Shown here: one piece after another, positions 52,098-60,859 of the stretch | Numbering within the stretch: position 1 is the first letter of the stretch | How the letters are laid out: every line of letters begins with the position of its first letter | NCBI RefSeq assembly: GCF_021729035.1 | Contig: NZ_JAJSAP010000003.1 | Coordinates: 310,001 to 374,000, forward strand | Length of the DNA: 64,000 nt | Source: Microbulbifer sediminum | GTDB lineage: Bacteria > Pseudomonadota > Gammaproteobacteria > Pseudomonadales > Cellvibrionaceae | Direction of reading: 5' to 3' | The notes under the pieces: generated by a model | Told to the model about the DNA's origin: nothing | What the model saw: the letters and a program-made list of their open reading frames with translations, nothing else | Databases searched by the model: none | Translations under genes and position numbers: made by a program

Positions 52098-52964
52098 TTA
52101 CGGATCGAGGAACAGGTCCAGTGCCAGGTTATCGGCATTGTCCGGGTTGTGAGCGTAATCGGTAAAATCGTTTACCCCGCGATCGCCGAGCAGCTCCTCA
52201 TCGATAATCTGCCGGCCGCTGAGAGCCATGTTCTCCGTCACCAGGATTTCATAGGCGGCGTCGGCCATCACTGCCGGCTTGCGGCTCTGCTGGAACATCT
52301 CCCGGTTGCCCACGGCAAATTCGATGGCCGCAGTGGCCACCAGGGTGCGGGGCCACAGGGTTGCAACACTGATACCGGCCTCGTGCAGCTCCTCCGCCAG
52401 CCCCATACTCAGGAGTGTCATGCCGAACTTCGACAGGGCATACGGGGCGAATGGCCCCAGCCACTGTGGCTGCAGGTTGATGGGCGGTGACAGGCTGAGG
52501 ATATGGCCGCAGCTGGATTTCTTCAGGTAGGGAATCGCCAGGTGCGCCGTCAGGTAGACCGCCCGACTGTTGATGGTCTGCATCAGGTCGTAGCGTTTTG
52601 GCGTCGTGGACTCCACGTTGGTGAGGTTGATCGCACCGGCGTTGTTCACCACCGCGTCGATGCCGCCGAAGGTGTCCGCCGCGCGCGCCATGGCGTCAGC
52701 CACCTGGTCTTCCTCGCGCACATCCACTTTCAGCGCCAGCGCCTTGCCGCCCGCGGCCTCCACCTCGGACGCAACCGAGTGAATGGTGCCCGGAAGCTTC
52801 GGGTGCGGCTGGTCGGACTTGGCCGCGATCACGATGTTGGCCCCATCCGCCGCGCACTTGAGCGCGATAGCGCGGCCGATGCCGCGGCTGGCCCCGGTGA
52901 TAAACAGGGTCCGGCCCGCAAGGGCACCGGTATTGTCCGTCAGGGTGACAAACTCTTCACTCAT
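52098..52964 (-). CDS. Short-chain dehydrogenase/reductase, HSDL2-like
   Basis: A 288-aa SDR enzyme. The cofactor motif TGASRGIGRAIALKCAADGANI is at about residues 20-41, NNAG at about 105, and catalytic Tyr-xxx-Lys in PYALSKFGMT (about 175). The unusual SLSPPINLQPQWLGPFAPY stretch and long KSDQPHPKLPGTIHSVASEVEAAGG loop are typical of hydroxysteroid-dehydrogenase-like 2 proteins. The substrate is unknown but probably a lipid-type alcohol. The ATG has AAGGA upstream; an in-frame extension overlapping the thioesterase gene is not conserved. Confidence 0.9.
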   Translation of the reverse strand: MSEEFVTLTDNTGALAGRTLFITGASRGIGRAIALKCAADGANIVIAAKSDQPHPKLPGTIHSVASEVEAAGGKALALKVDVREEDQVADAMARAADTFGGIDAVVNNAGAINLTNVESTTPKRYDLMQTINSRAVYLTAHLAIPYLKKSSCGHILSLSPPINLQPQWLGPFAPYALSKFGMTLLSMGLAEELHEAGISVATLWPRTLVATAAIEFAVGNREMFQQSRKPAVMADAAYEILVTENMALSGRQIIDEELLGDRGVNDFTDYAHNPDNADNLALDLFLDP

Positions 52965-53020
52965 GATCCTTGCTCCACTGGTTCCAATGGCTGTTACCGG
53001 CTGTCGGCGCGGGCCGCCCC

Positions 53021-53461
53021 TCAGGACTCGCCTGACACCACTGCCGGGGTATAGATCTCGCGAAAAATCGCCGGCATACGCCGCGGCCTGCCGGAGGACA
53101 ATTCGATGCACACCATCTGCCACTGCGCCCGCAGGATCAGTGCGCTGTCAGCGGCGCGAAACACCTGGAAACGGCGGGTAATGTTGAGGCGTCCATCCAC
53201 TTGCGTCAGCCAGGTGCCGAACAGCAGCTCGTCGCCCTCCCTCGCCGCCAGTATATAGTCGTACTCGGCGTGACGGATTGCCATCCCCCGGTCGAGATCC
53301 TGGTAGTGGCTGATATCCAGCCCCAGCTCCACACTGTGGTTCCAGCCGGCGCGTTCGCACCAGCGCACATATTCGGCGTTGTTGGCGTGGTGCAGGCCGT
53401 CCACATGCTTGGCCGCCACGGTGACCGGCCAGACAAACGGCTTTGGCAAATCCCAGTCCAT
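53021..53461 (-). CDS. Acyl-CoA thioesterase (4HBT hot-dog family)
   Basis: A 146-aa thioesterase with the hot-dog core GLHHANNAEYVRWCERAGW (about residues 21-40) and DYILAAREGDELLFGTWL. Such enzymes release free acids from acyl-CoA or 4-hydroxybenzoyl-CoA; the Asp of YbgC-type sites is replaced in the HHANN segment, so specificity is uncertain. A GGAGGAGAGG site precedes the ATG. First gene of a three-gene unit with the SDR and Smr genes. Confidence 0.9.
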   Translation of the reverse strand: MDWDLPKPFVWPVTVAAKHVDGLHHANNAEYVRWCERAGWNHSVELGLDISHYQDLDRGMAIRHAEYDYILAAREGDELLFGTWLTQVDGRLNITRRFQVFRAADSALILRAQWQMVCIELSSGRPRRMPAIFREIYTPAVVSGES

Positions 53462-53550
53462 CCTCTCCTCCCCGGGGGTGTTCCCGCCAGACTACCACTC
53501 TCCGCCACCCGGCTCATTAGCGGCGTCCCGCCGACAGTACCCCACAACGA

Positions 53551-53577
53551 AAAAAGGCCCCGGGTGGGGCCTTTTTG
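53551..53577. terminator. Bidirectional terminator between secB and the thioesterase gene
   Basis: AAAAAGGCCCC-gggt-GGGGCC-TTTTT: a 6-bp GC stem with A and T tracts on both sides, 24 bp after the secB stop. Confidence 0.85.
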
Positions 53578-53600
53578 CTCGGCAGGGAAATCTCCGCCTA

Positions 53601-54104
53601 TCAGGCTTCCGCCTTCTCCTCGGAGCCCTGCTGCTCTGCCTGCTGCTGGGCCTGCTGCATAGCGGCAGCGAACAGCGCGTCGAAGTTGATCGGCGGCAGC
53701 ATCAGGGCCGGGAAGGAGCCCTTGGTAACCACGTTGTCGACCACTTCGCGAGCGTAAGGGAAGAGGATCTGCGGGCAGGCGGTGTTCAGCGCCTGGGCCA
53801 GCTGCTGACCTTCCATGCCCTTGATGGCAAACAGGCCGGCCTGCTGCACTTCCACTAGGAAGGCGGTCTCGTCTTCCAGCTTGACGGTGATGGTCAGGGT
53901 CAACGCCACTTCATACAGATCGTCTTCGATCTTGGCGGTCTTGGTGTTCAGTTCCTGGTTAACCTGCGGTTTCCACTGTTTCTTGAAAACCTCGGCACCC
54001 ATCGGGGTCTCGAAGGACAGGTCCTTCAGGTAGATGCGCTGCATCTGGAATTGGACGTTGGAAGTCTCTGGGTTTGCCGCTGCGCCGTTTTGTTCTTCAG
54101 CCAT
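53601..54104 (-). CDS. secB: Protein-export chaperone SecB
   Basis: A 167-aa homotetrameric chaperone that keeps preproteins unfolded and hands them to SecA. Family sequence is clear: FQMQRIYLKDLSFETPMG, QPW-like KPQVNQELNT, VALTLTITVKLEDETAFLVEVQQAGLFAI and PQILFPYAREVVDNVVTKGSFPALMLPPINFDALF. The C-terminal tail is rich in Gln/Ala/Glu. It lies downstream of grxC and the rhodanese gene, as in Pseudomonas, and ends at a strong terminator. Confidence 0.98.
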   Translation of the reverse strand: MAEEQNGAAANPETSNVQFQMQRIYLKDLSFETPMGAEVFKKQWKPQVNQELNTKTAKIEDDLYEVALTLTITVKLEDETAFLVEVQQAGLFAIKGMEGQQLAQALNTACPQILFPYAREVVDNVVTKGSFPALMLPPINFDALFAAAMQQAQQQAEQQGSEEKAEA

Positions 54105-54326
54105 GTTACTGCCTGTTCTTTATGCTCAATAGTTTATGTCTATGCCTTCCCTGAGAAAGACTCCTTGTATGGGTCTTTCAATGGGGCCTGCGAATGCCAT
54201 TTCAAGGCCATAAGTTGACGATTCGGGTGACAATCCGGGCCCTGCCGGCATCAAATCACCCCCTATCGGGCCGCCACCCCCAAGACACAGGGAGGGTAGC
54301 GCGCAAATGTTACCGGCTGTGGGGGT

Positions 54327-54581
54327 TCAGTCACGCAGCAAGCGGTCGAGCTCGCCGCTGCGTTCGGCCGCCATCAGCTCGTCGCAGCCACCCACATGCT
54401 CGTCGCCCACCCATATCTGCGGCACCGTGCGAGCGCCGGCCCTGGCGGTCATCTCGGCCCGCAGCTGCGGGTTGCCGTCCACGGGGATCTCGCGGTAAGG
54501 CACCTGCTTGCGATCGAGCAGGTATTTGGCGCGAATGCAGAAAGGGCAGAATCGGGTGGTATAGATCGTTACTTCTTGCAT
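54327..54581 (-). CDS. grxC: Glutaredoxin 3
   Basis: An 84-aa dithiol glutaredoxin. The active site Cys12-Pro-Phe-Cys15 is in YTTRFCPFCIRAKYLL (the usual CPYC variant with Phe), with TVPQIWVGDEHVGGCDEL as the glutathione-binding part. It reduces disulfides with glutathione. The start was chosen at the MQEVTIY ATG; ten extra codons upstream overlap the gap to the rhodanese gene. It sits 43 bp after that gene. Confidence 0.96.
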   Translation of the reverse strand: MQEVTIYTTRFCPFCIRAKYLLDRKQVPYREIPVDGNPQLRAEMTARAGARTVPQIWVGDEHVGGCDELMAAERSGELDRLLRD

Positions 54582-54624
54582 ATGGGGTACCACTGGGTCA
54601 GTCGACGCCACCGGCGCCGCGCCG

Positions 54625-55035
54625 CTAGCCCTTGACCAGCGGCAGGTTCTGGTTGCTCCACTCGGACATCCCGCCCTGCAGGCGGCGTACCTGGAAACCC
54701 TTGGCCTTCAGCTGGCGCCCCACGGCACCGGCGTGCTGGCCTAACTTGTCCGCCACGATCAGCGGTTTGTCCTTGAGCTTCTCCAGCTCGGCGATACGGT
54801 CCGCCACTTCACTATGAGGGATATTCACCGCATCGACGATGTGCCCGGCGTTGAACTCAGCCTTGTCACGCACATCGAGCACCCGTGCGCCATCCACATT
54901 GATCATGCGGGTCACCTCATGCACCGATGCCGGATTACCGGCGCGGTAGCGCTCACTGAAGGCAAATCCGTACAACAGGATCACCAGCAGGCTGACCAGC
55001 AACCACTGCTCACTCATAAAGACGAAGAAGTCCAC
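54625..55035 (-). CDS. Membrane-anchored rhodanese-like protein (YibN type), active-site Cys absent
   Basis: A 136-aa protein with one N-terminal transmembrane helix (residues 7-25) and a rhodanese domain (about 35-130: VDGARVLDVRDKAEFNAGHIVDAVNIPHSEV). At the active loop the sequence reads LIVADKLGQHAGAVG, with no Cys, so sulfur-transfer activity is not expected. E. coli YibN also deviates here. The gene sits in the secB-grxC operon, so a role in membrane or redox quality control is plausible. The start is GTG with GGGGGAT upstream. Confidence 0.88.
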   Translation of the reverse strand: MDFFVFMSEQWLLVSLLVILLYGFAFSERYRAGNPASVHEVTRMINVDGARVLDVRDKAEFNAGHIVDAVNIPHSEVADRIAELEKLKDKPLIVADKLGQHAGAVGRQLKAKGFQVRRLQGGMSEWSNQNLPLVKG

Positions 55036-55267
55036 TTCATCCCCCTTTCTTCTTGTCTTGTCTTATTTCTGCTCGCCCTGCCGGCATGCACGATGCCGGT
55101 GTCGAATGTCCGGTCCCGGTCCCGATGACCGGAGAGGGCGGGAGTATACACCATTGTGAGCAAATCTTAACCAGAGGTTCGCGATGCAGTACCTGACCCC
55201 GGGGCACCAAACAGGTTAAAATCCGCGACCTTACGTTCGATTCACAGTTAACAGGAACCCGCACACC

Positions 55268-56806
55268 ATGTCCCCGACCCAACGCCCCCTGGTCCTGCTG
55301 ATCCTGGACGGCTTCGGCCACAGCGACAACACCGAGCACAACGCCATTCATGCGGCGAAATCCCCGGTATGGGACCGGATCTGGGCCGAGCAGCCGAAAA
55401 CCCTGATCCAGACCTCGGGCATGGCAGTGGGGCTGCCGGAAGGCCAGATGGGCAACTCCGAGGTGGGCCACATGACCCTCGGCGCCGGCCGCGTCGTGTA
55501 CCAGAACTTCACCCGCATCAACAAGGCGATCGAGGACGGCGAGTTTTTCCGCAACCCGGCCTATACCGCGGCGGTCGACAAGGCCATCGCCAACGACGGC
55601 GCCGTCCATATCATGGGCCTGCTGTCCGAGGGCGGTGTCCACAGCCACGAGGACCACATCGTCGCCATGGTGACCCTGGCGGCCCAGCGCGGCGCCAGGC
55701 GAATCTACGTGCACGCATTCCTGGACGGCCGCGACACCCCGCCCCGCAGCGCCAGGCCCGCGCTGGAGCGCATGACCCAGGTCTGCGACTCCGTTGGCAG
55801 CGCCCGCATTGCCAGCCTGGCCGGGCGTTACTTCGCCATGGACCGCGACCAGCGCTGGAACCGTACCCAGTCGGTCTACGACCTGCTGACCCTGGGCGAG
55901 GCGGAACACCAGACCCCGGATGCCCTGGCCGGCCTGGCGGCGGCCTATGAGCGCGGCGAAAATGACGAGTTCGTCGCCCCCACCCTGGTGGGCGAGGCGG
56001 CGCCGATCACCGACGGCGACGCGCTGGTGTTCATGAACTTCCGCCCCGACCGCGCGCGCCAGCTGTCCCGGGCTTTCACCGAAACGGATTTCGACGGCTT
56101 CGAGCGCAAGTCCTTCCCGAAACTCGCCGACTTCGTGATGACCACCGAGTACGCCGCGGATATCGAGGCCAGCTGTGCCTTCCCCCCGGAAAAGCTGGTC
56201 AATTCCTTCGGCGAGTACCTGGCGAACCAGGGCAAGACCCAGCTGCGTATCGCCGAAACAGAAAAATACGCCCACGTCACATTCTTCTTCAGCGGCGGCC
56301 GCGAGGAGCCCTATACGGGCGAGGTGCGGGAACTGATCAAGTCCCCCAATGTCGCTACCTATGACCTGCAGCCCGAGATGAGCGCGCCGGAAGTCACCGA
56401 CAAACTGGTGGCAGCCATCGAGAGCGGCGACTACGATGCGATTATCTGCAATTACGCCAACGGCGATATGGTCGGCCATACCGGCGTGTTCGAGGCAGCG
56501 GTCAAGGCCGTCGAGGCGCTGGATGCCTGTGTCGGTCGCGTGGTGGATGCGGCACTGGCCGCCGGTGGCGAGGTACTGATCACTGCCGACCACGGCAACG
56601 TCGAGGAAATGTTCGATTCCGGCTCGGGCCAGGTCAGCACCCAGCATTCGACCCTGCCGGTGCCCTTCGTGTACGTCGGCAAGCGCAATGTCAGCCTGCG
56701 CGAAGGCGGCAGCCTGGCAGATGTGGCGCCAACCATGCTGGCCCTGATGGGAATGGAACAGCCGGAAGAAATGACTGGAAAGAACCTGGTGCAATTCGAA
56801 GCATGA
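55268..56806 (+). CDS. gpmI: 2,3-bisphosphoglycerate-independent phosphoglycerate mutase
   Basis: A 512-aa di-manganese enzyme that interconverts 3- and 2-phosphoglycerate. Phospho-Ser64 is in [15 protein letters not shown]; metal ligands appear in [11 protein letters not shown] (Asp14) and near the end in [15 protein letters not shown]. The [14 protein letters not shown] motif (about 155) is also typical. The length is normal for the family. It is divergent from the rhodanese-grxC-secB genes and overlaps envC by 4 nt. Confidence 0.98.
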   Translation: MSPTQRPLVLLILDGFGHSDNTEHNAIHAAKSPVWDRIWAEQPKTLIQTSGMAVGLPEGQMGNSEVGHMTLGAGRVVYQNFTRINKAIEDGEFFRNPAYTAAVDKAIANDGAVHIMGLLSEGGVHSHEDHIVAMVTLAAQRGARRIYVHAFLDGRDTPPRSARPALERMTQVCDSVGSARIASLAGRYFAMDRDQRWNRTQSVYDLLTLGEAEHQTPDALAGLAAAYERGENDEFVAPTLVGEAAPITDGDALVFMNFRPDRARQLSRAFTETDFDGFERKSFPKLADFVMTTEYAADIEASCAFPPEKLVNSFGEYLANQGKTQLRIAETEKYAHVTFFFSGGREEPYTGEVRELIKSPNVATYDLQPEMSAPEVTDKLVAAIESGDYDAIICNYANGDMVGHTGVFEAAVKAVEALDACVGRVVDAALAAGGEVLITADHGNVEEMFDSGSGQVSTQHSTLPVPFVYVGKRNVSLREGGSLADVAPTMLALMGMEQPEEMTGKNLVQFEA

Positions 56807-57930
56807 AGTTACTGGTAATTGTTTTCTCCGCCCTGCTGGCACTGCCAGCGATCGCCCAGAGCGAGCAGGAGCAGCAGGAGCGGCTGCGGGAAATCAAGGA
56901 GCGGATCGAGACGCTGCAGGAAGAGCTGAACCAGGTCCGCAGTGAGCGCGACCAGCTGCTCAAGGACCTGGAAAGCAACGAGCGCGATATTTCCGAACTG
57001 CACAAGCGCATCGACAAGATCAAGAACGACATGCGCAGCCGCACCGACAAGCTGCAGGAACTGAAGAAAGAGCAGCAGCAGCTGGAGGAATCGCGACGAA
57101 GTATGCAGCGGCGGGTCGAGCAGGAAGTCGCCGCCGCTTACCGACTCGGCAGACAGGAGCAGGTAAAGCTGCTCCTCAACCAGCAAGATCCCCAGCACAT
57201 CGCCCGCCAGCTCCGCTACCACGAATACTTCCTCCAAGAACGCAGCCGCGTTATCGACGATTACCTCGAAACCCTCGCCGATCTCGACACCGTCAGTACC
57301 AGCATCCGCCGCGAGCGCGACACGCTGGACACCGAGCGCCGGCAGCTGGAGGAACGGCAGCGGCAGCTGGTCAATGCACGGCAGTCACGCCAGGCCACCC
57401 TGGACAAGCTGGCTGCGCAACTGGCGGACAAGAGTGGCGAACTCAAGCGGCTGCAGGGTGACCGCAACCGCCTGCAACGACTGGTGGACGAGGTGGGCCG
57501 GGCCATCGCGGCACTGGTCAATCCCGAGGACCAGAAACCCTTTGCCAAGCAGCGCGGGCACATGCAGTGGCCGGTCAAGGGGCGGCGCGCCAACGCCTTC
57601 GGCCAGCGCCGCAGTAACGGCATCACCTGGAAAGGCATCACTATCCGTGCCGGCGAGGGCACCCCTGTGCATGCCATTCATCGCGGGCGCGTGGTGTTTT
57701 CCGATTACCTGCGCGGCCAGGGCATGCTGATGATTCTCGATCACGGCGACGGCTACATGAGCCTCTACGCCCACAACCAGTCCCTCACCCGCAGCCTGGG
57801 CGAATGGGTCGAGCGCGGCGAGACCATCGCCCGCGTCGGCAACAGCGGTGGCCTCGACTACAGTGGCGTCTATTTTGAAATCCGCCATCGGGGCAAGCCC
57901 CAGGACCCCACAGTGTGGTGCCGCGGTTAG
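56803..57930 (+). CDS. envC: Murein hydrolase activator EnvC
   Basis: A 375-aa secreted protein: signal peptide (1-18), long coiled coil (about 20-240, heptads rich in Glu, Gln, Leu and Arg), and C-terminal LytM domain (about 265-370). In the LytM part metal ligands are incomplete ([26 protein letters not shown], then [15 protein letters not shown]), as in EnvC, which activates amidases AmiA/B at the septum rather than cutting murein itself. The ATG overlaps the gpmI stop (ATGA). In an operon with gpmI; ctpA follows 325 bp later. Confidence 0.94.
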   Translation: MKLLVIVFSALLALPAIAQSEQEQQERLREIKERIETLQEELNQVRSERDQLLKDLESNERDISELHKRIDKIKNDMRSRTDKLQELKKEQQQLEESRRSMQRRVEQEVAAAYRLGRQEQVKLLLNQQDPQHIARQLRYHEYFLQERSRVIDDYLETLADLDTVSTSIRRERDTLDTERRQLEERQRQLVNARQSRQATLDKLAAQLADKSGELKRLQGDRNRLQRLVDEVGRAIAALVNPEDQKPFAKQRGHMQWPVKGRRANAFGQRRSNGITWKGITIRAGEGTPVHAIHRGRVVFSDYLRGQGMLMILDHGDGYMSLYAHNQSLTRSLGEWVERGETIARVGNSGGLDYSGVYFEIRHRGKPQDPTVWCRG

Positions 57931-58255
57931 CCCCGCCGGTTTCCCGCAGCCCCTCCTTGTGCACCATCAGCAGCTTCCGTGACCCCGGCACCGGCCGGGA
58001 TCCGGGAACCAGCAGGTAATCACCCGTGCCGGGTGCCCCCTTGCCATTTCTCCCCCGCCATTCCATAGCCTGCCTGTCATCGTGTTGACCGCGCTGCCGC
58101 CACACCGCTGTGCCCAACCGCTTTCTGCACCATGTCAGTCAGTGGCACCCCGTTTTTGCGCACGGTTGAACCCCGCGCCAACTTAAAAACTCTGCCTGCC
58201 GCCGCGGTCTACACTTTTGCAAAGAAGCGATCAATAAGGCAGAGGTCCCGACGAT
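57931..58255. other. Intergenic region between envC and ctpA
   Basis: No supported gene. It contains several GC palindromes, such as CACCCG-tgc-CGGGTG near 58022 and CCGGCACCGGCCGGG-like runs near 57985, and an A-rich patch (AACTTAAAAACTC) near 58181-58193 that may be part of the ctpA promoter. Confidence 0.45.
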
Positions 58256-59608
58256 ATGTTCACACCCAAGGCGCTGACCACCATTCTGGGCGCAGCCGCT
58301 CTCACCGCCCTGCCTCTGATGGGGCTCAGCGAGGGGGATCCTGCAGACCAGACGCTCCCCACCGCGACGACCCGCCTGCCACTGGAAGACCTGCGCAGCT
58401 TTGCCAAGGTGTTTGAACAGATCCGCCAGGGCTATATCGAGGAAGTGGATGACAGCACGCTGCTGGAATACGCTATCCGCGGCATGCTGCAGGGGCTGGA
58501 CCCGCACTCGTCCTATCTCGACCGAGAGTCCTTCGACGACTTGCAGGCGAATACCACCGGGGAATTTGCCGGCCTGGGTATCGAAGTCGGTATCGAGAAT
58601 AACCACATCACCGTGATCACCCCCATGGACGATACCCCTGCGGCCCGCGCCGGGCTCCGGGCCGGTGACGTGATCTTGCGCCTCGCCGGTAAGCCCCTCA
58701 AGGGTGTCAGCCTGGACGAGGCCGTCGAACGCATGCGCGGCCCGCGAGGCAGCTCGGTGACCCTGACCATTGCCCGCAAGGGCCACAAGCAGCCCTTCGA
58801 TGTCACGCTGAAGCGCGACACCGTGCGTGTCCGTAGTGTCCGCAGCAAGATGCTGGACGAGGGCTACGGCTACCTGCGCATCAGCCAGTTCCAGCTCGAT
58901 ACCGGTACCGATGTGATGCGGGAAGTGCGCAAGCTGCAGGGCAAGGGTGAACTGAAGGGTCTGGTGCTGGACCTGCGTAACAACCCCGGCGGGGTGCTGC
59001 AGTCGTCCGTGGAAGTGGCGGATACCTTCCTGGAGGAAGGCCTGGTGGTCTACACCGAGGGACGCACGGAATCTGCCAACCTCAGTTACTCCGCGGAGCC
59101 CGGCGACCTCACCGATGGCGTGCCGCTGGTGGTGCTGATCAATGACGGCTCCGCATCAGCTGCGGAAATTGTCGCCGGGGCGTTGCAGGATCACCGGCGC
59201 GCGGTGGTCATGGGCACTGACAGCTTCGGCAAGGGCTCCGTACAGACAGTGATCCCGATCAACAACGAGCGTGCGATCAAGCTCACTACCGCTCTTTATT
59301 TCACGCCCAACGGCCGCTCCATCCAGGCTCAGGGCATCACCCCGGATATCGTCGTCGAACGGGTAAAAGTGACGCGCATGGAAGGCCCCGCACGCACCAC
59401 CGAGGCTGACCTGGCAGGCCACCTGGGCAACGGCAACGGTGGCGAGGACCGCACGGCGGCCGATCGCAAGCGCGAGAAGGCCGGCCGCGAGCTGTGGTAT
59501 GCCGACGACAACCAGATCTTCGAGGCCCTGAATGTACTCAAGGGCCTGAATCTCTACGCGGTGCGCTACCGCGAGCAGCAACCGAGGGTAGCCAAAGCCG
59601 GGCGCTGA
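58256..59608 (+). CDS. ctpA: C-terminal processing protease (S41, CtpA)
   Basis: A 450-aa periplasmic serine protease. The signal sequence is at 1-27; then an N-terminal helical part, a PDZ domain (about 105-185, GLGIEVGIENNHITVITPMDDTPAARAGLRAGD in part) and the peptidase core. The Ser/Lys dyad is Ser301 in NDGSASAAEIVAGAL and Lys326 in SFGKGSVQT, with the usual 25-residue spacing. In Pseudomonas, CtpA with its adaptor degrades peptidoglycan cross-link hydrolases, consistent with envC next door. Confidence 0.95.
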   Translation: MFTPKALTTILGAAALTALPLMGLSEGDPADQTLPTATTRLPLEDLRSFAKVFEQIRQGYIEEVDDSTLLEYAIRGMLQGLDPHSSYLDRESFDDLQANTTGEFAGLGIEVGIENNHITVITPMDDTPAARAGLRAGDVILRLAGKPLKGVSLDEAVERMRGPRGSSVTLTIARKGHKQPFDVTLKRDTVRVRSVRSKMLDEGYGYLRISQFQLDTGTDVMREVRKLQGKGELKGLVLDLRNNPGGVLQSSVEVADTFLEEGLVVYTEGRTESANLSYSAEPGDLTDGVPLVVLINDGSASAAEIVAGALQDHRRAVVMGTDSFGKGSVQTVIPINNERAIKLTTALYFTPNGRSIQAQGITPDIVVERVKVTRMEGPARTTEADLAGHLGNGNGGEDRTAADRKREKAGRELWYADDNQIFEALNVLKGLNLYAVRYREQQPRVAKAGR

Positions 59609-59679
59609 TGCACCGGTAGCAATACCTCAGGCAGTCTGAAACCGGCGCAGGGTAGCGCCCGGTTTCCAGGAGGGTCGAC

Positions 59680-59970
59680 ATGCACCAGCATCGCGCCGGT
59701 GAGACTGGCCGCGGCATCCCGCCGCGTTCGGACCGCTTCTTCAAACTCAGGGATGACTGGTTCTTTCAGGTGCGCGGTGGCAGGTGCTTTGGCCCCTACC
59801 CATGCCGGGCCGAAGCCGAGCAGGCTGTACAGCATTTCTTCGGCACCGCCACCAGCTCCCGCGACAACCCTTATGCAGCCTGCGGTCGCACCAGTGGCAG
59901 CGGCGCGGTGGTGCACCCTTTCGGCAGCCTGCGCGCGCGCCGCTGGCACCGCTTCAACCGCCGCGACTGA
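59680..59970 (+). CDS. DUF6316-type small protein
   Basis: A 96-aa protein with the core RSDRFFKLRDDWFFQVRGGRCFGPYPCRAEAEQAVQ (residues 16-51), which matches small proteins of the DUF6316 type seen in Cellvibrionales and Pseudomonas relatives. The tail is basic and Ser/Arg-rich. An AGGAGG site 5 nt before the ATG supports translation. Function unknown; the small aromatic core could bind a ligand or RNA. Confidence 0.75.
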   Translation: MHQHRAGETGRGIPPRSDRFFKLRDDWFFQVRGGRCFGPYPCRAEAEQAVQHFFGTATSSRDNPYAACGRTSGSGAVVHPFGSLRARRWHRFNRRD

Positions 59971-60010
59971 TCCTGATCCCGCGCACAATCAATAGTCCGT
60001 ACCGCCCGGT

Positions 60011-60592
60011 TCAGGCCGTTTCACGGCCGTATTTGCGGAAACGGAACGCCAGCCAGATTTCCAGCAGGCCAAAGGCGATCGCGTAGGCGGCGACAACCCA
60101 CAACAGCGCCAGGGCTCCCGCACCGGGATTGACCAGCACCGCGATACCGAAAACCACCGACAGCAGGCCGGAAGCAATCAGCAACCATTCATGCTGGATT
60201 TCCCGGCGCAGGCCAATTGCACCGATCACCTGAAATACCCCGCGCACCAGGGCCCAGCTGCCGATAAAAATCATCAGCACCAGGCCCGTGACCTGGGGAT
60301 AGATAAAAGTGATGATACCCGCCGCGATGCTCACCAGCCCGGCGATAATCAGCCACCACAGCGGCGTCGACTTGTGCCGGCCCAGTACGGCCGCCACCAG
60401 GGCGAGGAAGCCGTCGGCAAGGACAAAGGCACCGAACAGGATCACCAGGGTCAGCAGCGACAGTCCGGGCCAGATAAAGGCAAGGAGACCGAAGAGCACC
60501 GCGCAGAGACCCCGCAGCAACAGCACCCACCAGTTCTCCGTCAACACCCGCAGGATCGGGCGCGTGGTCAGGGTCGTGGTTTCGTAGTCCAT
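60011..60592 (-). CDS. HdeD-family membrane protein (DUF308)
   Basis: A 193-aa protein with six transmembrane helices in three hairpins, including WWVLLLRGLCAVLFGLLAFIWPGLSL and WWLIIAGLVSIAAGIITFIYPQVTGL, the repeated DUF308 pattern. HdeD in E. coli supports acid resistance at high cell density. It is monocistronic and convergent with the DUF6316 gene. The ATG giving MDYETT is the family-like start; a longer upstream frame is not. Confidence 0.93.
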   Translation of the reverse strand: MDYETTTLTTRPILRVLTENWWVLLLRGLCAVLFGLLAFIWPGLSLLTLVILFGAFVLADGFLALVAAVLGRHKSTPLWWLIIAGLVSIAAGIITFIYPQVTGLVLMIFIGSWALVRGVFQVIGAIGLRREIQHEWLLIASGLLSVVFGIAVLVNPGAGALALLWVVAAYAIAFGLLEIWLAFRFRKYGRETA

Positions 60593-60768
60593 AAATGGTC
60601 CTCCCTCTGGCACATTGCAACTCACAGATTGTAGTAAGTGAGGATATCTGTCCACAGGGGCGACACGGCGGGCAACAACAGCCAATGGCCGGACACAGGC
60701 GCGGCCCGGGAATCGCGATCACCAGCCGACTCTGCAAAACGCCTGGATCGCGACCACCGGGCCGCATT

Positions 60769-60794
60769 AAAAGGGCCTGTTAAACAACCCTTTT
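60769..60794 (-). terminator. Probable terminator of the aminotransferase gene
   Basis: On the reverse strand AAAAGGG and CCCTTTT arms close around an inner TGT/ACA pair, ending in TTTTAATG. A second perfect 9-bp inverted repeat GGCGACAGG/CCTGTCGCC (60810-60843) lies between it and the gene end. Confidence 0.5.
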
Positions 60795-60859
60795 CTAAGT
60801 GTAGACAATGGCGACAGGTGACGATCAAAACGCGCCTGTCGCCACGGCCCCCGGGGCCG

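Noticed and set aside
54155..54179. Inverted repeat GAAAGAC / GTCTTTC between grxC and secB
   Set aside because: Seven-bp arms with an 11-nt spacer and no T tract; not enough to call a terminator or an operator.
55037..56842. A reverse open frame of about 600 codons opposite gpmI
   Set aside because: Shadow of the gpmI codon pattern; Gly/Val/His-rich with no domain, and it covers gpmI entirely.
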